Made by a program: the position numbers and the translations under genes. DNA of 64,000 nucleotides from Streptomyces cirratus. Lineage in GTDB: Bacteria > Actinomycetota > Actinomycetes > Streptomycetales > Streptomycetaceae. The notes below the pieces were generated by a model. It ran no database searches. It saw only the letters and a list, made by a program, of their open reading frames with translations, and was not told the origin of the DNA. This document shows positions 33,720 to 42,847 of this stretch, in pieces. The stretch covers positions 59,497 through 123,496 of the forward strand of contig NZ_BMVP01000017.1 in the NCBI RefSeq assembly GCF_014650775.1. The letters run 5' to 3'. Every line of letters starts with the position of its first letter. Within the stretch, counting starts at the first letter, position 1.

Positions 33720-34613
33720 GGCGACCAGGCCGGAGCGGGTGTTCGGGAAGTCCATGGGGACGATGCCGAGCCCGGTCCGGCCGGCCAGCTCGCCGCCGTC
33801 GACGAAGCCGTGGACCTGCGGATCGAGCCGGTCGGAGTTCCAGCGCGGCGGCATGTACGCGGCGGTGCTGGTGTAGTTCACGAAGAGCTTGCCGGGCTGC
33901 GCGACGGCCCGGCGGAACTGGTCCTCGATCTTGCCGCGCTTGGCGAACGGCTCCGCGTTGTAGTCGTCCTGGATGTCGAAGACGTTGCCGTCGCCGTAGC
34001 GCAGGCCCGGCAGTCCCCCGTTGTCGGCGAGCAGCACCACCTTCCCGCGCGCCTGGCCGAGCGAGGCCGGCAGGGCGTCGGCGATCCGGAACAGCGGTCG
34101 CCAGCCGCGGTTGTCGAGGTAGTCGTCGAAGACGGCGCGGAACGTCGCGTCGCTCTCGCCGGAGTACTCCTGCTTGACCCGCATCAGGACGGTCTCGGAA
34201 GGGTGTGCGGCGAGGAAGTTCCAGCAGGCCACGAGGACGTCGCCGAACATCAGGTCCTGGAAGAACGCCGCGTGGTGGATGGCGAAGGAGCCGCCGGTGA
34301 CGCGGCAGCGGACGTCGAGGAACCGGATGCCGGAGTCGAGCTGCTGGGCGATGGAGGTGTTCTGACAGGCGACGTAGAGGCCGCCCTTGGTGGCGCCGGA
34401 GTCGTGGGTACCGGGAATGGTCATCCGCTGGAGCGGGGTGGAGTCGGCGAGTCCGGCCATCCAGTCCTGGGTGCCGAGCGCGGCGCGCGCGGCGGGGGCC
34501 GTCCCGGCGGAGGCCCGGGCCGCGGAGGCAGGGGCCGCTGAGCCCAGTGCCATCGCGGTTCCCGCGCCCGCCGCCAGTGCCCCGGTGAGGAATCCACGCC
34601 GATCCAGTGCCAT
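33699..34613 (-). CDS. Secreted phosphatidylinositol-specific phospholipase C-like protein
   Basis: 304 aa. A twin-arginine-type signal (DRRGFLTG, then a hydrophobic Ala/Gly stretch to about residue 32) precedes a PI-PLC X-type TIM barrel with catalytic His pair (IPGTHDSGA and SFAIHHAAFF). Bacterial enzymes cleave phosphatidylinositol or GPI without Ca2+. The tail overlaps the convergent kinase gene by 21 bases with no terminator between. Confidence 0.88.
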   Translation of the reverse strand: MALDRRGFLTGALAAGAGTAMALGSAAPASAARASAGTAPAARAALGTQDWMAGLADSTPLQRMTIPGTHDSGATKGGLYVACQNTSIAQQLDSGIRFLDVRCRVTGGSFAIHHAAFFQDLMFGDVLVACWNFLAAHPSETVLMRVKQEYSGESDATFRAVFDDYLDNRGWRPLFRIADALPASLGQARGKVVLLADNGGLPGLRYGDGNVFDIQDDYNAEPFAKRGKIEDQFRRAVAQPGKLFVNYTSTAAYMPPRWNSDRLDPQVHGFVDGGELAGRTGLGIVPMDFPNTRSGLVASLIRHN

Positions 34614-34691
34614 GCCCGCCCCTTTTTCCGGTCCGGTGGTCGGACCGGAGTATGGCGTGCGGCAGCGGGCTTTACTACCCGTCGGTACGGG

Positions 34692-35261
34692 TCAGCTTTC
34701 GAGCAACTCGGCCATGGCGCGCAGGCCTTGGGCGAGTTCCCGCCCGTTCGGCGCCTGCCCGGGATCGGTGAGGCACTGGACCATCACCCCGGTCAGCAGC
34801 GCGAGGTGCACCGACCCGAGGCCCCGTACGTCCTCCTCCGCCACCTCCTCCTGGGGCACGCCCCGCCACTGGGCGGCGACCATCCGGCGGGAGCGGCGCT
34901 GGTCGTCGGCGAGGACCGACAGCAGTGCGGGCGAGGTCTGCGCGTGCACGAAGGCCTCGACGGAGGCCGTCCACAGCCAGCGCATCTCGCCGAAGTCGGC
35001 GATCTTGCGGTCCCACATGTCGGCGTAGCGCTCCGCGGCGGTCTCCCCCTGCCCGGCAAGCCGGCCGGCCGACGCCGCCCATTCCTCCATGGCCCGGGAC
35101 AGCGCCTGGTTGAGCAGGGCCTCGCGCGATCCGAAGTGGTAGCCGATCGCGGCCATGCTCACCTGCGCGGCCGAGGCGATGTCGCGCACGGTGGTGCGCA
35201 GGTACCCCTTCTCCTCCAGGCAGCGGCGCGCTCCGGCCAGCAGGTCCTCGCGATTTCCCAT
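34692..35261 (-). CDS. TetR-family repressor
   Basis: 189 aa. HTH in residues 1-50 (GARRCLEEKGYLRTTVRDIASAAQVSMAAIGYHFGSREALL) and a helical ligand domain. I start at ATG 35261: TACGAT lies six bases upstream (leaderless), and the in-frame codons above are unlikely. It is divergent from the hydrolase gene with a near-perfect palindrome between. Confidence 0.9.
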   Translation of the reverse strand: MGNREDLLAGARRCLEEKGYLRTTVRDIASAAQVSMAAIGYHFGSREALLNQALSRAMEEWAASAGRLAGQGETAAERYADMWDRKIADFGEMRWLWTASVEAFVHAQTSPALLSVLADDQRRSRRMVAAQWRGVPQEEVAEEDVRGLGSVHLALLTGVMVQCLTDPGQAPNGRELAQGLRAMAELLES

Positions 35262-35289
35262 GGCGGGATCGTATCCGCGCACACTTTTA

Positions 35290-35325
35290 GGCAACCGCCC
35301 AATACAAACGTATTGCGCGGTTGCC
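35290..35325. promoter_or_regulatory. Palindromic operator between tetR and hydrolase genes
   Basis: ggcaaccgcccaatac (35290-35305), aaac, gtattgcgcggttgcc (35310-35325): 16-bp arms with a single mismatch. Size and position are right for a TetR dimer pair controlling both divergent genes. Confidence 0.85.
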
Positions 35326-35386
35326 CAACTACTGGCAGGGTCATGGTCATACCGTCACCGCAGGCCACCCAGGGGAGAGCGAAACC

Positions 35387-36172
35387 ATGCGCCACACGCT
35401 GACGATCGACGACCGCGCCTTGTCCTACCTCGACTTCGGCGGCCCCGGCCGCCCACTGCTCGCGCTGCACGGGGGCATGTCCGAGGGCCTCGCCTTCACC
35501 GGCCTCGCCGAAGCCCTCGGCGACGGATGGCGGGTCATCGCCCCCGACCAGCGCGGGCACGGCGACTCCGACCGCGCCCCCGACTACGGCCGCGCCGGGT
35601 ACATCGACGACGCCGTCGCCCTCCTCGACCACCTCGGCCTGGACGAGCCCGTCGCCGTACTCGGCTACTCCCTCGGCGGGATCACCGCCTACCAGCTGGC
35701 CGCCGCCCACCCCGGCCGGGTCCGCGCCCTGGTCAACGTGGACGCCACCGTGCAGATCGCCCCCGACACGACGGGAGGGCTCTTCACCTTCCTCAGGGGC
35801 ATGCGGTACACAGCCCCCACCCGCGAGGAACTCCTCGCCGCGGCCGGCCCGGTCGGCTCCCGGTTCGTCGAACAGGCGCTGCGCCCGCTCCCCGGCGGCG
35901 AGGGCTGGCGGCTGCCGTTCCACCCGCAGGACATGACCGACTCCGCCGAAGCCTGCCGCGGCGACCACTGGGACAACTGGCTCGCGAGCACCTGCCCGGC
36001 CCTGCTGGTCCACGGCACCCGCAGCCAGACGCTCGCGCAGGACACCGCCGACGCGATGGTCGCCCGGCGGCCCGGGACCTCGTACACACCCCTCGACGGG
36101 GACCACTTCGTGCCGTTCACCGACCCGGACGGCTTCCACGAGGCCGTCCGGAAGTTCCTCGCCGGACTCTGA
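35387..36172 (+). CDS. Alpha/beta hydrolase
   Basis: 261 aa. Oxyanion region LALHGGMSEG, nucleophile elbow GYSLGG (Ser about 96) and catalytic His in GDHFVPF near the C-terminus. Probably an esterase or epoxide-hydrolase-type enzyme. No signal peptide. AGGGGAG lies before ATG 35387. Likely repressed by the divergent TetR protein until a ligand appears. Confidence 0.88.
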   Translation: MRHTLTIDDRALSYLDFGGPGRPLLALHGGMSEGLAFTGLAEALGDGWRVIAPDQRGHGDSDRAPDYGRAGYIDDAVALLDHLGLDEPVAVLGYSLGGITAYQLAAAHPGRVRALVNVDATVQIAPDTTGGLFTFLRGMRYTAPTREELLAAAGPVGSRFVEQALRPLPGGEGWRLPFHPQDMTDSAEACRGDHWDNWLASTCPALLVHGTRSQTLAQDTADAMVARRPGTSYTPLDGDHFVPFTDPDGFHEAVRKFLAGL

Positions 36173-36191
36173 AACGCCGCGGAGAACGCCG

Positions 36192-36225
36192 CAGGGGCGG
36201 CGGCCCGTCCGGGCCGCCGCCCCTG
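36192..36225. terminator. Bidirectional hairpin terminator
   Basis: Perfect 16-bp arms (36192-36207 and 36210-36225) with a 2-base loop, between the convergent hydrolase and nucleotidase genes. Confidence 0.85.
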
Positions 36226-36246
36226 GTCGTACGGTTGTTGCTCGTA

Positions 36247-38061
36247 CTACTTGACGACCGTGATCCGGTCCGCCGCCGGCGGGGCGATCGGAGCCGCCGC
36301 CGAGGACTTGTTCAGGTACGCGTTGAAGCAGTCCAGGTCGGACGCGCCGACCAGCTTGTTCTTGTGCTCCTTGAGGACGGTGAAGCCGTCGCCGCCACCC
36401 GCGAGGAACTCGTTCATCGCGACCCGGTAGGTCTTGGCGGGGTCGATCGCCGCACCGTTCAGCCTCACCGAGTCCACGACGACGCGGTCCGCGCCCGCCT
36501 TCGTCATGTCCAGCGTGTACGTGAAGCCCTTCGAGACCTGCAGGATCTTCGGGTTGGGCCCGTTGACCGGCCCGGTCACCTGCTGCTGGAGCGCGGTGAT
36601 CAGCTGGGCGCCGGTCAGGTCGACCACGTTCATCATGTTGGTGAACGGCTGGACGGTGTACGCCTCCCCGTACGTCACCACCCCGTCGCCCTCGCCACCG
36701 GCGGCCTTGTAGGCCAAGTCCGCGCGGATACCGCCCGGGTTCATGATCGCCAGCTGCGCCCCGCCCTTGTCGGCCGGCGCGAGCGCCTCCAGCTGGGCGT
36801 CGGCGATCAGGTCACCGAGCGGCTTCTCCGGCGCCTCCGAGCCACGGCCCGGCACGTCCGCCGAGATGTAGCCCTCGGGGCGGCTCGCGATGGGCGCGGC
36901 GAGCGCGTTCCAGCGCTGGATCAGCTCGGTCATGTCCCCGGCCTTCGGGAAGTCACGGCTGACGACCTTCTGGACCGGCTTGGGCGAGCTGAGCGGCGTA
37001 CGGACGATGTCCTTGGTCTGCCGGTCGTAGGTGAGCGTGGTGTCCGTGAACAACCGGCCGTAGGAGGCCGCCGAGGTCACCATGCGCGGGTTGCCCGCCG
37101 GGTCCGGGATGTTGCAGGCGTACGCCTGGTGCGTGTGGCCCGTCACCAGCGCGTCGACCTTCGGGTCGACGTTCTTCGCGATGTCGACGATGGCACCCGA
37201 GATGCCCGCGCCCGCGCCGGGCACGTCGCAGTCGTAGTTGTACGCGCCGCTCGCGGGCAGACCGCCCTCGTGGATCAGCGCGACGATCGACTTCACGCCC
37301 TGCTTGTTCAGCTCGTTGGCGTACTTGTTGATCGTCTCGACCTCGTCACCGAACTTGAGGCCCTTGACCCCTTCGGCGGTCACGACGTCCGGGGTGCCCT
37401 CCAGGGTCACACCGATGAAGCCGATCTTCACGTCCCCCTTCTTCCAGATGAAGGTGGGCGACATCATCGGGCGCTTGGTCTTCTCGTCCGTCACATTGGC
37501 CGCGAGGTACTGGAACTGCGATCCACCGAAGGTCTTGCCGTACTCGAAACAGCCGTCGACGGGGTGACAACCGCCGTACGCCATGCGGCGGAGCTCGGTC
37601 TTGCCCTCGTCGAACTCGTGGTTGCCGACGCTGGTGACGTCCAGCCCCAGCTTGTTCAGCGCCTCGATGGTCGGTTCGTCGTGGAACATCCCGGACAGCA
37701 TCGGGCTCGCGCCGATCATGTCACCGGCCGCGGCGGTGACGGAGTACTCGTGGCCCTTGCGGGCCTCGCGCAGGGCGGACGCCATGTACTCGACGCCGCC
37801 TGCGGGTATGGCCTTGGTGGTGCCGTCGGCCTGCCGTTCGCTCACGGTGCCGGACGAGCCCTGCGGGGGCTCCAGCGTGCCGTGGAAGTCGTTGAACGAC
37901 AGCATCTGCACGTCGACGGTGCGGCTCTTGGCCGCACCGCCACCACTCGCGGCACCGGCCGGAAGTGCGGCGGCGACCATCGCGCCGGCCCCGGCCGTGA
38001 GGGCGAGGGCGGTGAAGGTCAACCGGCGGGCGCGGCGGTGCCGTTGTGGCTTCGCTGACAT
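36247..38061 (-). CDS. Secreted 5'-nucleotidase (bifunctional metallophosphatase)
   Basis: 604 aa. Signal peptide (about 1-38, cleavage near AGA-AS), N-terminal metallophosphatase domain (motifs FNDFHG, AAGDM, GNHEFD, GHTHQ) and C-terminal 5'-nucleotidase substrate domain (NPGGIRADL, YTVQPFTN, FLAGGGDGF). It releases phosphate from extracellular nucleotides, fitting the phosphate theme. No wall-sorting motif. A CTGACA-18-TAGGCT promoter lies upstream. I see no convincing PHO box. Confidence 0.92.
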   Translation of the reverse strand: MSAKPQRHRRARRLTFTALALTAGAGAMVAAALPAGAASGGGAAKSRTVDVQMLSFNDFHGTLEPPQGSSGTVSERQADGTTKAIPAGGVEYMASALREARKGHEYSVTAAAGDMIGASPMLSGMFHDEPTIEALNKLGLDVTSVGNHEFDEGKTELRRMAYGGCHPVDGCFEYGKTFGGSQFQYLAANVTDEKTKRPMMSPTFIWKKGDVKIGFIGVTLEGTPDVVTAEGVKGLKFGDEVETINKYANELNKQGVKSIVALIHEGGLPASGAYNYDCDVPGAGAGISGAIVDIAKNVDPKVDALVTGHTHQAYACNIPDPAGNPRMVTSAASYGRLFTDTTLTYDRQTKDIVRTPLSSPKPVQKVVSRDFPKAGDMTELIQRWNALAAPIASRPEGYISADVPGRGSEAPEKPLGDLIADAQLEALAPADKGGAQLAIMNPGGIRADLAYKAAGGEGDGVVTYGEAYTVQPFTNMMNVVDLTGAQLITALQQQVTGPVNGPNPKILQVSKGFTYTLDMTKAGADRVVVDSVRLNGAAIDPAKTYRVAMNEFLAGGGDGFTVLKEHKNKLVGASDLDCFNAYLNKSSAAAPIAPPAADRITVVK

Positions 38062-38106
38062 TTGTTCCCCTTTGTGGACAGCGAGACAACTTGGGAGGTC
38101 CGCCGA

Positions 38107-38136
38107 AGCCTAAGGTCAACGCGCGTAGCGTGTCAG
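38107..38136 (-). promoter_or_regulatory. Vegetative-type promoter of the nucleotidase gene
   Basis: On the minus strand, CTGACA (38136-38131), an 18-base spacer and TAGGCT (38112-38107) match an HrdB-type promoter 46 bases before the start codon. Confidence 0.6.
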
Positions 38137-38179
38137 GCCCTAATCGGTTACGGGCAGGTTGCGGTCGTACCGTGGAGTC

Positions 38180-39109
38180 ATGACTGACGCAGCAGCGGCC
38201 CTTGAGCCGGGACGGCAGATTGACATCCTCGACCAGCTGACGGAGGAACAGGCCGAGGCGGTACTGGCCCTGATCGCGGACGCCGCGCGGAGCGACGGCA
38301 CCACCGCCGTCTCCGAGCAGGGCCGGCTCCAACTCCGCGGCGGCCGCCGCGAGGGCATCCGGCACTTCCTCCTCACCGACAAGGGACGGCTCGCCGGATA
38401 CGGGCAACTGGAGGACACCGACCCGGTGGAGGCCCCCGCCGCCGAACTCGTCGTGGATCCCTCACTGCGCGGCCGCGGCCACGGCCGGGCCCTCGGCTCG
38501 GCCCTGCTCGCCGCCTCCGGCAAGCGGATCCGGGTGTGGGCGCACGGCGGCAAGTCCGCCGCCCGCCACCTCGCGCAGGTACTCGGCCTGACCCTCTTCC
38601 GTGAACTTCGCCAGCTGCGCCGCCCCCTCGGCCCCGAGGCGCCGCCGCTTCCCGAACCGGTCCTGCCGCCCGGCGTCACCGTCCGCACCTTCGTCCCCGG
38701 CGCCGACGACGCGGCCTGGCTCGCCGCGAACGCCGCGGCCTTCGCCCACCACCCCGAGCAGGGCGCCCTGACCCAGCGCGACCTGGACGACCGGATGAGC
38801 CAGCCCTGGTTCGACCCCAAGGGCTTCTTCCTCGCCGAACGCGACGGCGAGCTGATCGGCTTCCACTGGACGAAGGTCCACGCCGACGAGCGGCTCGGCG
38901 AGGTCTACGTCGTCGGCGTCCGCCCCGGCGCCCAGGGCGGCGGCCTCGGCAAGGCACTCACCGCGATCGGCCTGCGCCACCTCGCCGAGGCGGGCCTGCC
39001 CACCGCCATGCTGTACGTCGACGCCGACAACCCGGCGGCTCTGGCCGTCTACGAGGGTCTGGGCTTCAGCACCTACGAGGTGGACCTCATGTACCGCACG
39101 GAGAGCTGA
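38180..39109 (+). CDS. mshD: Mycothiol synthase MshD
   Basis: 309-aa tandem-GNAT enzyme that acetylates Cys-GlcN-Ins to give mycothiol, the last step of the pathway. The N-terminal GNAT (about 15-140) has VVDPSLRGRGHGRAL. The C-terminal, catalytically active GNAT (about 165-305) has VYVVGVRPGAQGGGLGKAL and ends in the typical LYVDADNPAALAVYEGLGF. TACCGT six bases before ATG suggests a leaderless transcript. Confidence 0.94.
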   Translation: MTDAAAALEPGRQIDILDQLTEEQAEAVLALIADAARSDGTTAVSEQGRLQLRGGRREGIRHFLLTDKGRLAGYGQLEDTDPVEAPAAELVVDPSLRGRGHGRALGSALLAASGKRIRVWAHGGKSAARHLAQVLGLTLFRELRQLRRPLGPEAPPLPEPVLPPGVTVRTFVPGADDAAWLAANAAAFAHHPEQGALTQRDLDDRMSQPWFDPKGFFLAERDGELIGFHWTKVHADERLGEVYVVGVRPGAQGGGLGKALTAIGLRHLAEAGLPTAMLYVDADNPAALAVYEGLGFSTYEVDLMYRTES

Positions 39110-39433
39110 GCCCGCGCAGGCGGTACGGTTCCCCGCCCACAAGGCCCCGTACCGCCCGCCCGGCACCCCGCACCCGCACCGCCCGCCGCACGGCCCGCGC
39201 CGCCCGGCGTACACCTCCCGGCGCCCTGCCCGGGCCGCGAACCCCCCGTACGCCCGCGGCCGCGGAACCGCAACCCGCGACGTAGTCGTGCGCCAGGCGG
39301 AGCCTGGAAGCCATGCGCCATTCACCGCGCATTAAGCAGCGCTTGCCAGTCTCCCACCATGCATCCGCGACTCCGGCTGACGGCCGACACGTCCGACGCG
39401 CCTGTCCTTCCGCTTGCGCGGAAGAATGGAGTC
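39110..39433 (+). promoter_or_regulatory. ppk upstream region with possible PHO half-site and hairpin
   Basis: 324 bases without a gene I can support. CATTCACCGCG (39319-39329) followed by CATTAAGCAGC resembles one good and one weak PHO unit, and ppk is a Pho-regulon gene in Streptomyces. A 7-bp hairpin, cttccgc-ttgc-gcggaag (39407-39424), ends nine bases before the chosen ppk start. Confidence 0.35.
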
Positions 39434-41686
39434 ATGAGCCACCAGCCCAGCGCAGACCCCACCGAGGTCCCCGCCCAGCACCCGTCTCACACGTCCCCCA
39501 CGGCGAAGGCGCGCATCGGCTCCATAGCCGCGCACCGCCCCCACGTCGATCTCGCGCCGGATCTCGCGCCCGACCTCGACTCCGATCCGGACGCCTACGA
39601 CGGCAAGGACGGCGACGAGCTGCCCGCCGGGCGGTTCCTCGACCGGGAACGCAGCTGGCTCGCCTTCAACGAACGCGTCCTGGAGCTCGCCGAGGACCCG
39701 GCCACCCCGCTGCTGGAACGCGCGAACTTCCTCGCGATCTTCGCCAGCAACCTGGACGAGTTCTTCATGGTCCGCGTCGCCGGCCTCAAGCGCCGCATCG
39801 CGACCGGCGTCGCCACCCGTTCGGCCTCGGGCCTCCAGCCCCGCGAAGTGCTGGACCAGATATGGACCCGTTCGCGCGAGCTCATGGCCCGGCACGCCGC
39901 CTGCTACCAGCAGGACATCGCCCCGCAGCTCGCCGAGGAGGGCATCCACCTCATCCGGTGGCCCGATCTCACCGAGAAGGAGCAGGCCCGGCTCTTCACC
40001 CTGTTCCGCAACCAGATCTTCCCGGTGCTGACCCCGCTGGCCGTGGACCCCGCGCACCCGTTCCCGTACATCTCCGGCCTCTCCCTGAACCTGGCCGTCG
40101 TCGTACGCAACCCGGTCAGCGGCCACCGCCACTTCGCGCGCGTCAAGGTCCCGCCGCTCCTCTCCCGCTTCCTGGAGGCCTCGCCGCAGCGCTACGTCCC
40201 GCTGGAGGACGTCATCGCCGCGCACCTGGAGGAGCTCTTCCCCGGCATGGAGGTGCTGGCGCACCACATGTTCCGCGTCACCCGCAACGAGGACCTCGAA
40301 GTCGAGGAGGACGACGCCGAGAACCTCCTCCAGGCCCTGGAGAAGGAACTCATGCGGCGCCGCTTCGGCCCGCCCGTGCGCCTGGAGGTCGAGGAGTCCA
40401 TCGACCCCGGCGTACTGGACCTCCTCGTCCAGGAGCTCAACGTCAGCGCCGCCGAGGTGTACCCGCTGCCCGGCCCGCTGGACCTGACCGCCCTCTTCGG
40501 GATCTCCTCCCTGGACCGGCCGGAGCTCAAGTACCCGAAGTTCATCGCCGGCACCCACCGCGACCTCGCCGAGGTGGAGTCCGCGTCCGCGCCCGACATC
40601 TTCGCGGCGCTGCGCGAACGGGACGTGCTGCTGCACCACCCGTACGACTCCTTCTCGACCTCCGTCCAGGCCTTCCTGGAACAGGCCGCCGCGGACCCGG
40701 ACGTCCTCGCGATCAAGCAGACGCTGTACCGGACCTCCGGCGACTCCCCCATCGTGGACGCCCTGATAGACGCCGCCGAATCCGGCAAGCAGGTCCTCGT
40801 CCTCGTCGAGATCAAGGCCCGTTTCGACGAACAGGCCAACATCAAGTGGGCGCGCAAGCTGGAGGAGTCCGGCTGCCACGTCGTCTACGGACTCGTCGGC
40901 CTCAAGACCCACTGCAAGCTGTCGCTCGTCGTCCGCCAGGAAGGCGACCAGCTGCGCCGCTACTCGCACGTCGGCACCGGCAACTACCACCCCAAGACCG
41001 CCCGGCTCTACGAGGACCTCGGCCTGCTCACCGCCGACCCGCAGGTCGGCGCGGACCTCTCCGACCTCTTCAACCGGCTGTCCGGGTACTCGCGGCGCGA
41101 GACCTACCGCCGGCTGCTGACGGCGCCGAAGTCGCTGCGCGACGGGCTCATCGCCCGCATCGACAAGGAGGCCGACCACCACCGGGCCGGCCGCCCCGCG
41201 TACGTCCGGCTCAAGATGAACTCGATCGTCGACGAGGCCCTCATCGACGCCCTCTACCGGGCCGCCCAGGCGGGCGTCCCGGTGGACATCTGGGTCCGCG
41301 GCATCTGCGCCGTACGGCCCGGGGTCCCGGGGCTGTCGGAGAACATCCGGGTCCGCTCGATCCTCGGCCGCTTCCTCGAACACTCCCGGGTCTTCGCCTT
41401 CGGCAACGGCGGCGAACCCGAGGTGTGGATCGGCAGCGCCGACATGATGCACCGCAACCTCGACCGCCGCATCGAGGCACTGGTCAGGGTCGCCGACCCG
41501 GCCCACCGCACGGCACTGGACCGGCTGCTGGAAACCGGGATGTCCGACGACACCGCCTCCTGGCACCTGGGCCCGGACGGCGAATGGACCCGGCACAGCA
41601 CGGACTCCGAAGGCCAGCCGCTGCGGCACGTACAGGAGATGCTCATAGACGCCCGGAGGCGCCGGCGTGGCTCAGCCAAACCATGA
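39434..41686 (+). CDS. ppk: Polyphosphate kinase Ppk (PPK1)
   Basis: 750 aa from ATG 39434; an in-frame ATG at 39359 would give 775 aa. PPK1 makes or consumes inorganic polyphosphate from ATP. The N domain (FLDRERSWLAFNERVLELA), head and two C-terminal phospholipase-D-like domains are present. The autophosphorylated His (RRYSHVGTGNYHPKTARLY) is about residue 512, and THCKLSL and MMHRNLDRRIE motifs are intact. The non-conserved Asp/Ala-rich N-terminus is typical of Streptomyces. Its end overlaps a CHAD gene by 20 bases. Confidence 0.94.
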   Translation: MSHQPSADPTEVPAQHPSHTSPTAKARIGSIAAHRPHVDLAPDLAPDLDSDPDAYDGKDGDELPAGRFLDRERSWLAFNERVLELAEDPATPLLERANFLAIFASNLDEFFMVRVAGLKRRIATGVATRSASGLQPREVLDQIWTRSRELMARHAACYQQDIAPQLAEEGIHLIRWPDLTEKEQARLFTLFRNQIFPVLTPLAVDPAHPFPYISGLSLNLAVVVRNPVSGHRHFARVKVPPLLSRFLEASPQRYVPLEDVIAAHLEELFPGMEVLAHHMFRVTRNEDLEVEEDDAENLLQALEKELMRRRFGPPVRLEVEESIDPGVLDLLVQELNVSAAEVYPLPGPLDLTALFGISSLDRPELKYPKFIAGTHRDLAEVESASAPDIFAALRERDVLLHHPYDSFSTSVQAFLEQAAADPDVLAIKQTLYRTSGDSPIVDALIDAAESGKQVLVLVEIKARFDEQANIKWARKLEESGCHVVYGLVGLKTHCKLSLVVRQEGDQLRRYSHVGTGNYHPKTARLYEDLGLLTADPQVGADLSDLFNRLSGYSRRETYRRLLTAPKSLRDGLIARIDKEADHHRAGRPAYVRLKMNSIVDEALIDALYRAAQAGVPVDIWVRGICAVRPGVPGLSENIRVRSILGRFLEHSRVFAFGNGGEPEVWIGSADMMHRNLDRRIEALVRVADPAHRTALDRLLETGMSDDTASWHLGPDGEWTRHSTDSEGQPLRHVQEMLIDARRRRRGSAKP

Positions 41687-42611
41687 CCATGACCTTATGA
41701 CGGGGGCCACGACGGGGGCCACGACGGCGGGCGACGTGCTCGGCACGTACCTGCGCTCCCAGGCCACCACGTTCCTGCGGGCACTGCGCGTGCACGAGGA
41801 GAGCGCGGCCGGCGCCGCCGGTCCCGCGGAAGGAGGCGACGCGGCGCGCAGCCTGCGGGGGGCTGCGCGCCGCATCGCCTCCTCCTTGACCACCTTCCGC
41901 GCCGTGGCGGAGTCCTCCTGGGCGGACGGGCTGCGCACCGAGCTGGTCTGGCTGTCCTCGACCCTGGCCGACGAGCACGCGTACGCCGCCCGGCTGTCAC
42001 GGCTGATGGACGCCCTGCACCGGCTCTCCGGCGCGTGCGGCGCCGGATCGCTGACGGTGGGCTCGGCGCGGGCGGGCGCGCTGCTGGAGCGCCAGCTGAC
42101 CCTGGCCCGCACGCGGGCCCACTCGGCGACCCTGTCCGCGCTGGGCTCCTCCCGCTTCCACGCGGTCGCGGACGCGGTGGCGGTCCTCGCCTCGGAGGTG
42201 CCGCTGGACCCGGTCGCGGCCCGGGGGCGGGTCGAGGACGTACTCGTCCCGCTGGCGGAGGTGGCGCGGACCCGGCTGGACGCGGCGGTGGAGGCACTGC
42301 CGCCGCGGCACTCGCCGTACTCCGCACAGGACGACGGGGCCTGGCACGAGGTGCGGCGGCTGCTGCGGGTGCACCGGTACGCGCGGGAGGCGCTGGGCGG
42401 GGAGGTCGCCCGCCTGGCGGCGGCCGGCGAGGCCCTGGACCGCCACCGCGACGCGTCCGAAGCCGCGGCCGCCTCGGCGACGGCGGCCCGCACCCCCCGC
42501 ATCGCCCCGACGACGGCCTACGCCCTGGGCGTCCTCCACGCGGACCAACGCCACGCGGTAGAGGCGGCCCGCCACAGCTTCGAGTCAATGGTCCCCCTGG
42601 CCCCCTCCTGA
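41667..42611 (+). CDS. CHAD domain-containing protein
   Basis: 314 aa. Two four-helix CHAD-type halves rich in surface Arg/His (RVHEESAAG...RRIASSLTTFRAV; RRLLRVHRYAREALGG). CHAD domains bind polyphosphate and decorate polyP granules, matching its 20-base overlap with ppk. GTG start with GGAGG eight bases upstream, inside the ppk coding end. The stop codon lies in the second copy of the long intergenic repeat. Confidence 0.88.
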   Translation: MAQPNHDHDLMTGATTGATTAGDVLGTYLRSQATTFLRALRVHEESAAGAAGPAEGGDAARSLRGAARRIASSLTTFRAVAESSWADGLRTELVWLSSTLADEHAYAARLSRLMDALHRLSGACGAGSLTVGSARAGALLERQLTLARTRAHSATLSALGSSRFHAVADAVAVLASEVPLDPVAARGRVEDVLVPLAEVARTRLDAAVEALPPRHSPYSAQDDGAWHEVRRLLRVHRYAREALGGEVARLAAAGEALDRHRDASEAAAASATAARTPRIAPTTAYALGVLHADQRHAVEAARHSFESMVPLAPS

Positions 42612-42847
42612 CGCGCCCCTCGCACCGCTCGGCGCTGGCGCGCCACCCCTCTCGACGCGCCCCTCGCACCGCTCGGCGCTGGCGCGCCTATCGGGCTTCG
42701 CGCCGCTGCGCCGGACTCCGTCCGTCGACGGCCGGGCGGTGCATCCCCCCTGCCGTCCTTCGACCATCGGCCGGTGAGGGGGTGCCCTGCGGGGCTGTCC
42801 CCTACCCACCCTTCCACCGTTCCCCGGGGCTCCGCCCCGGCCCCGCA
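42606..42847. repeat. Long intergenic repeat, copy 2
   Basis: About 242 bases, nearly identical to 29886-30128. It again begins at the last codon and stop of a plus-strand gene (tcctga), then the tandem gacgcgcccctcgcaccgct unit and the conserved body. Confidence 0.85.

Noticed and set aside
35155..38058. 967-codon plus-strand open frame
   Set aside because: It runs antisense to the tetR and nucleotidase genes and out of frame with the hydrolase; product is Arg/Pro/Val-rich low complexity with no motif. High GC makes such frames stay open.
38062..38179. PHO box before the nucleotidase gene
   Set aside because: Only a GTTGACCTTAG-like stretch is present; it lacks a second in-phase unit with TTCAC, so I do not call it.
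39313..41700. 795-codon plus-strand open frame over ppk, and a 765-codon minus-strand frame opposite it
   Set aside because: Both are shadows of ppk, whose product is unmistakable; the alternatives are Arg/Pro- or Val/Gly-biased.
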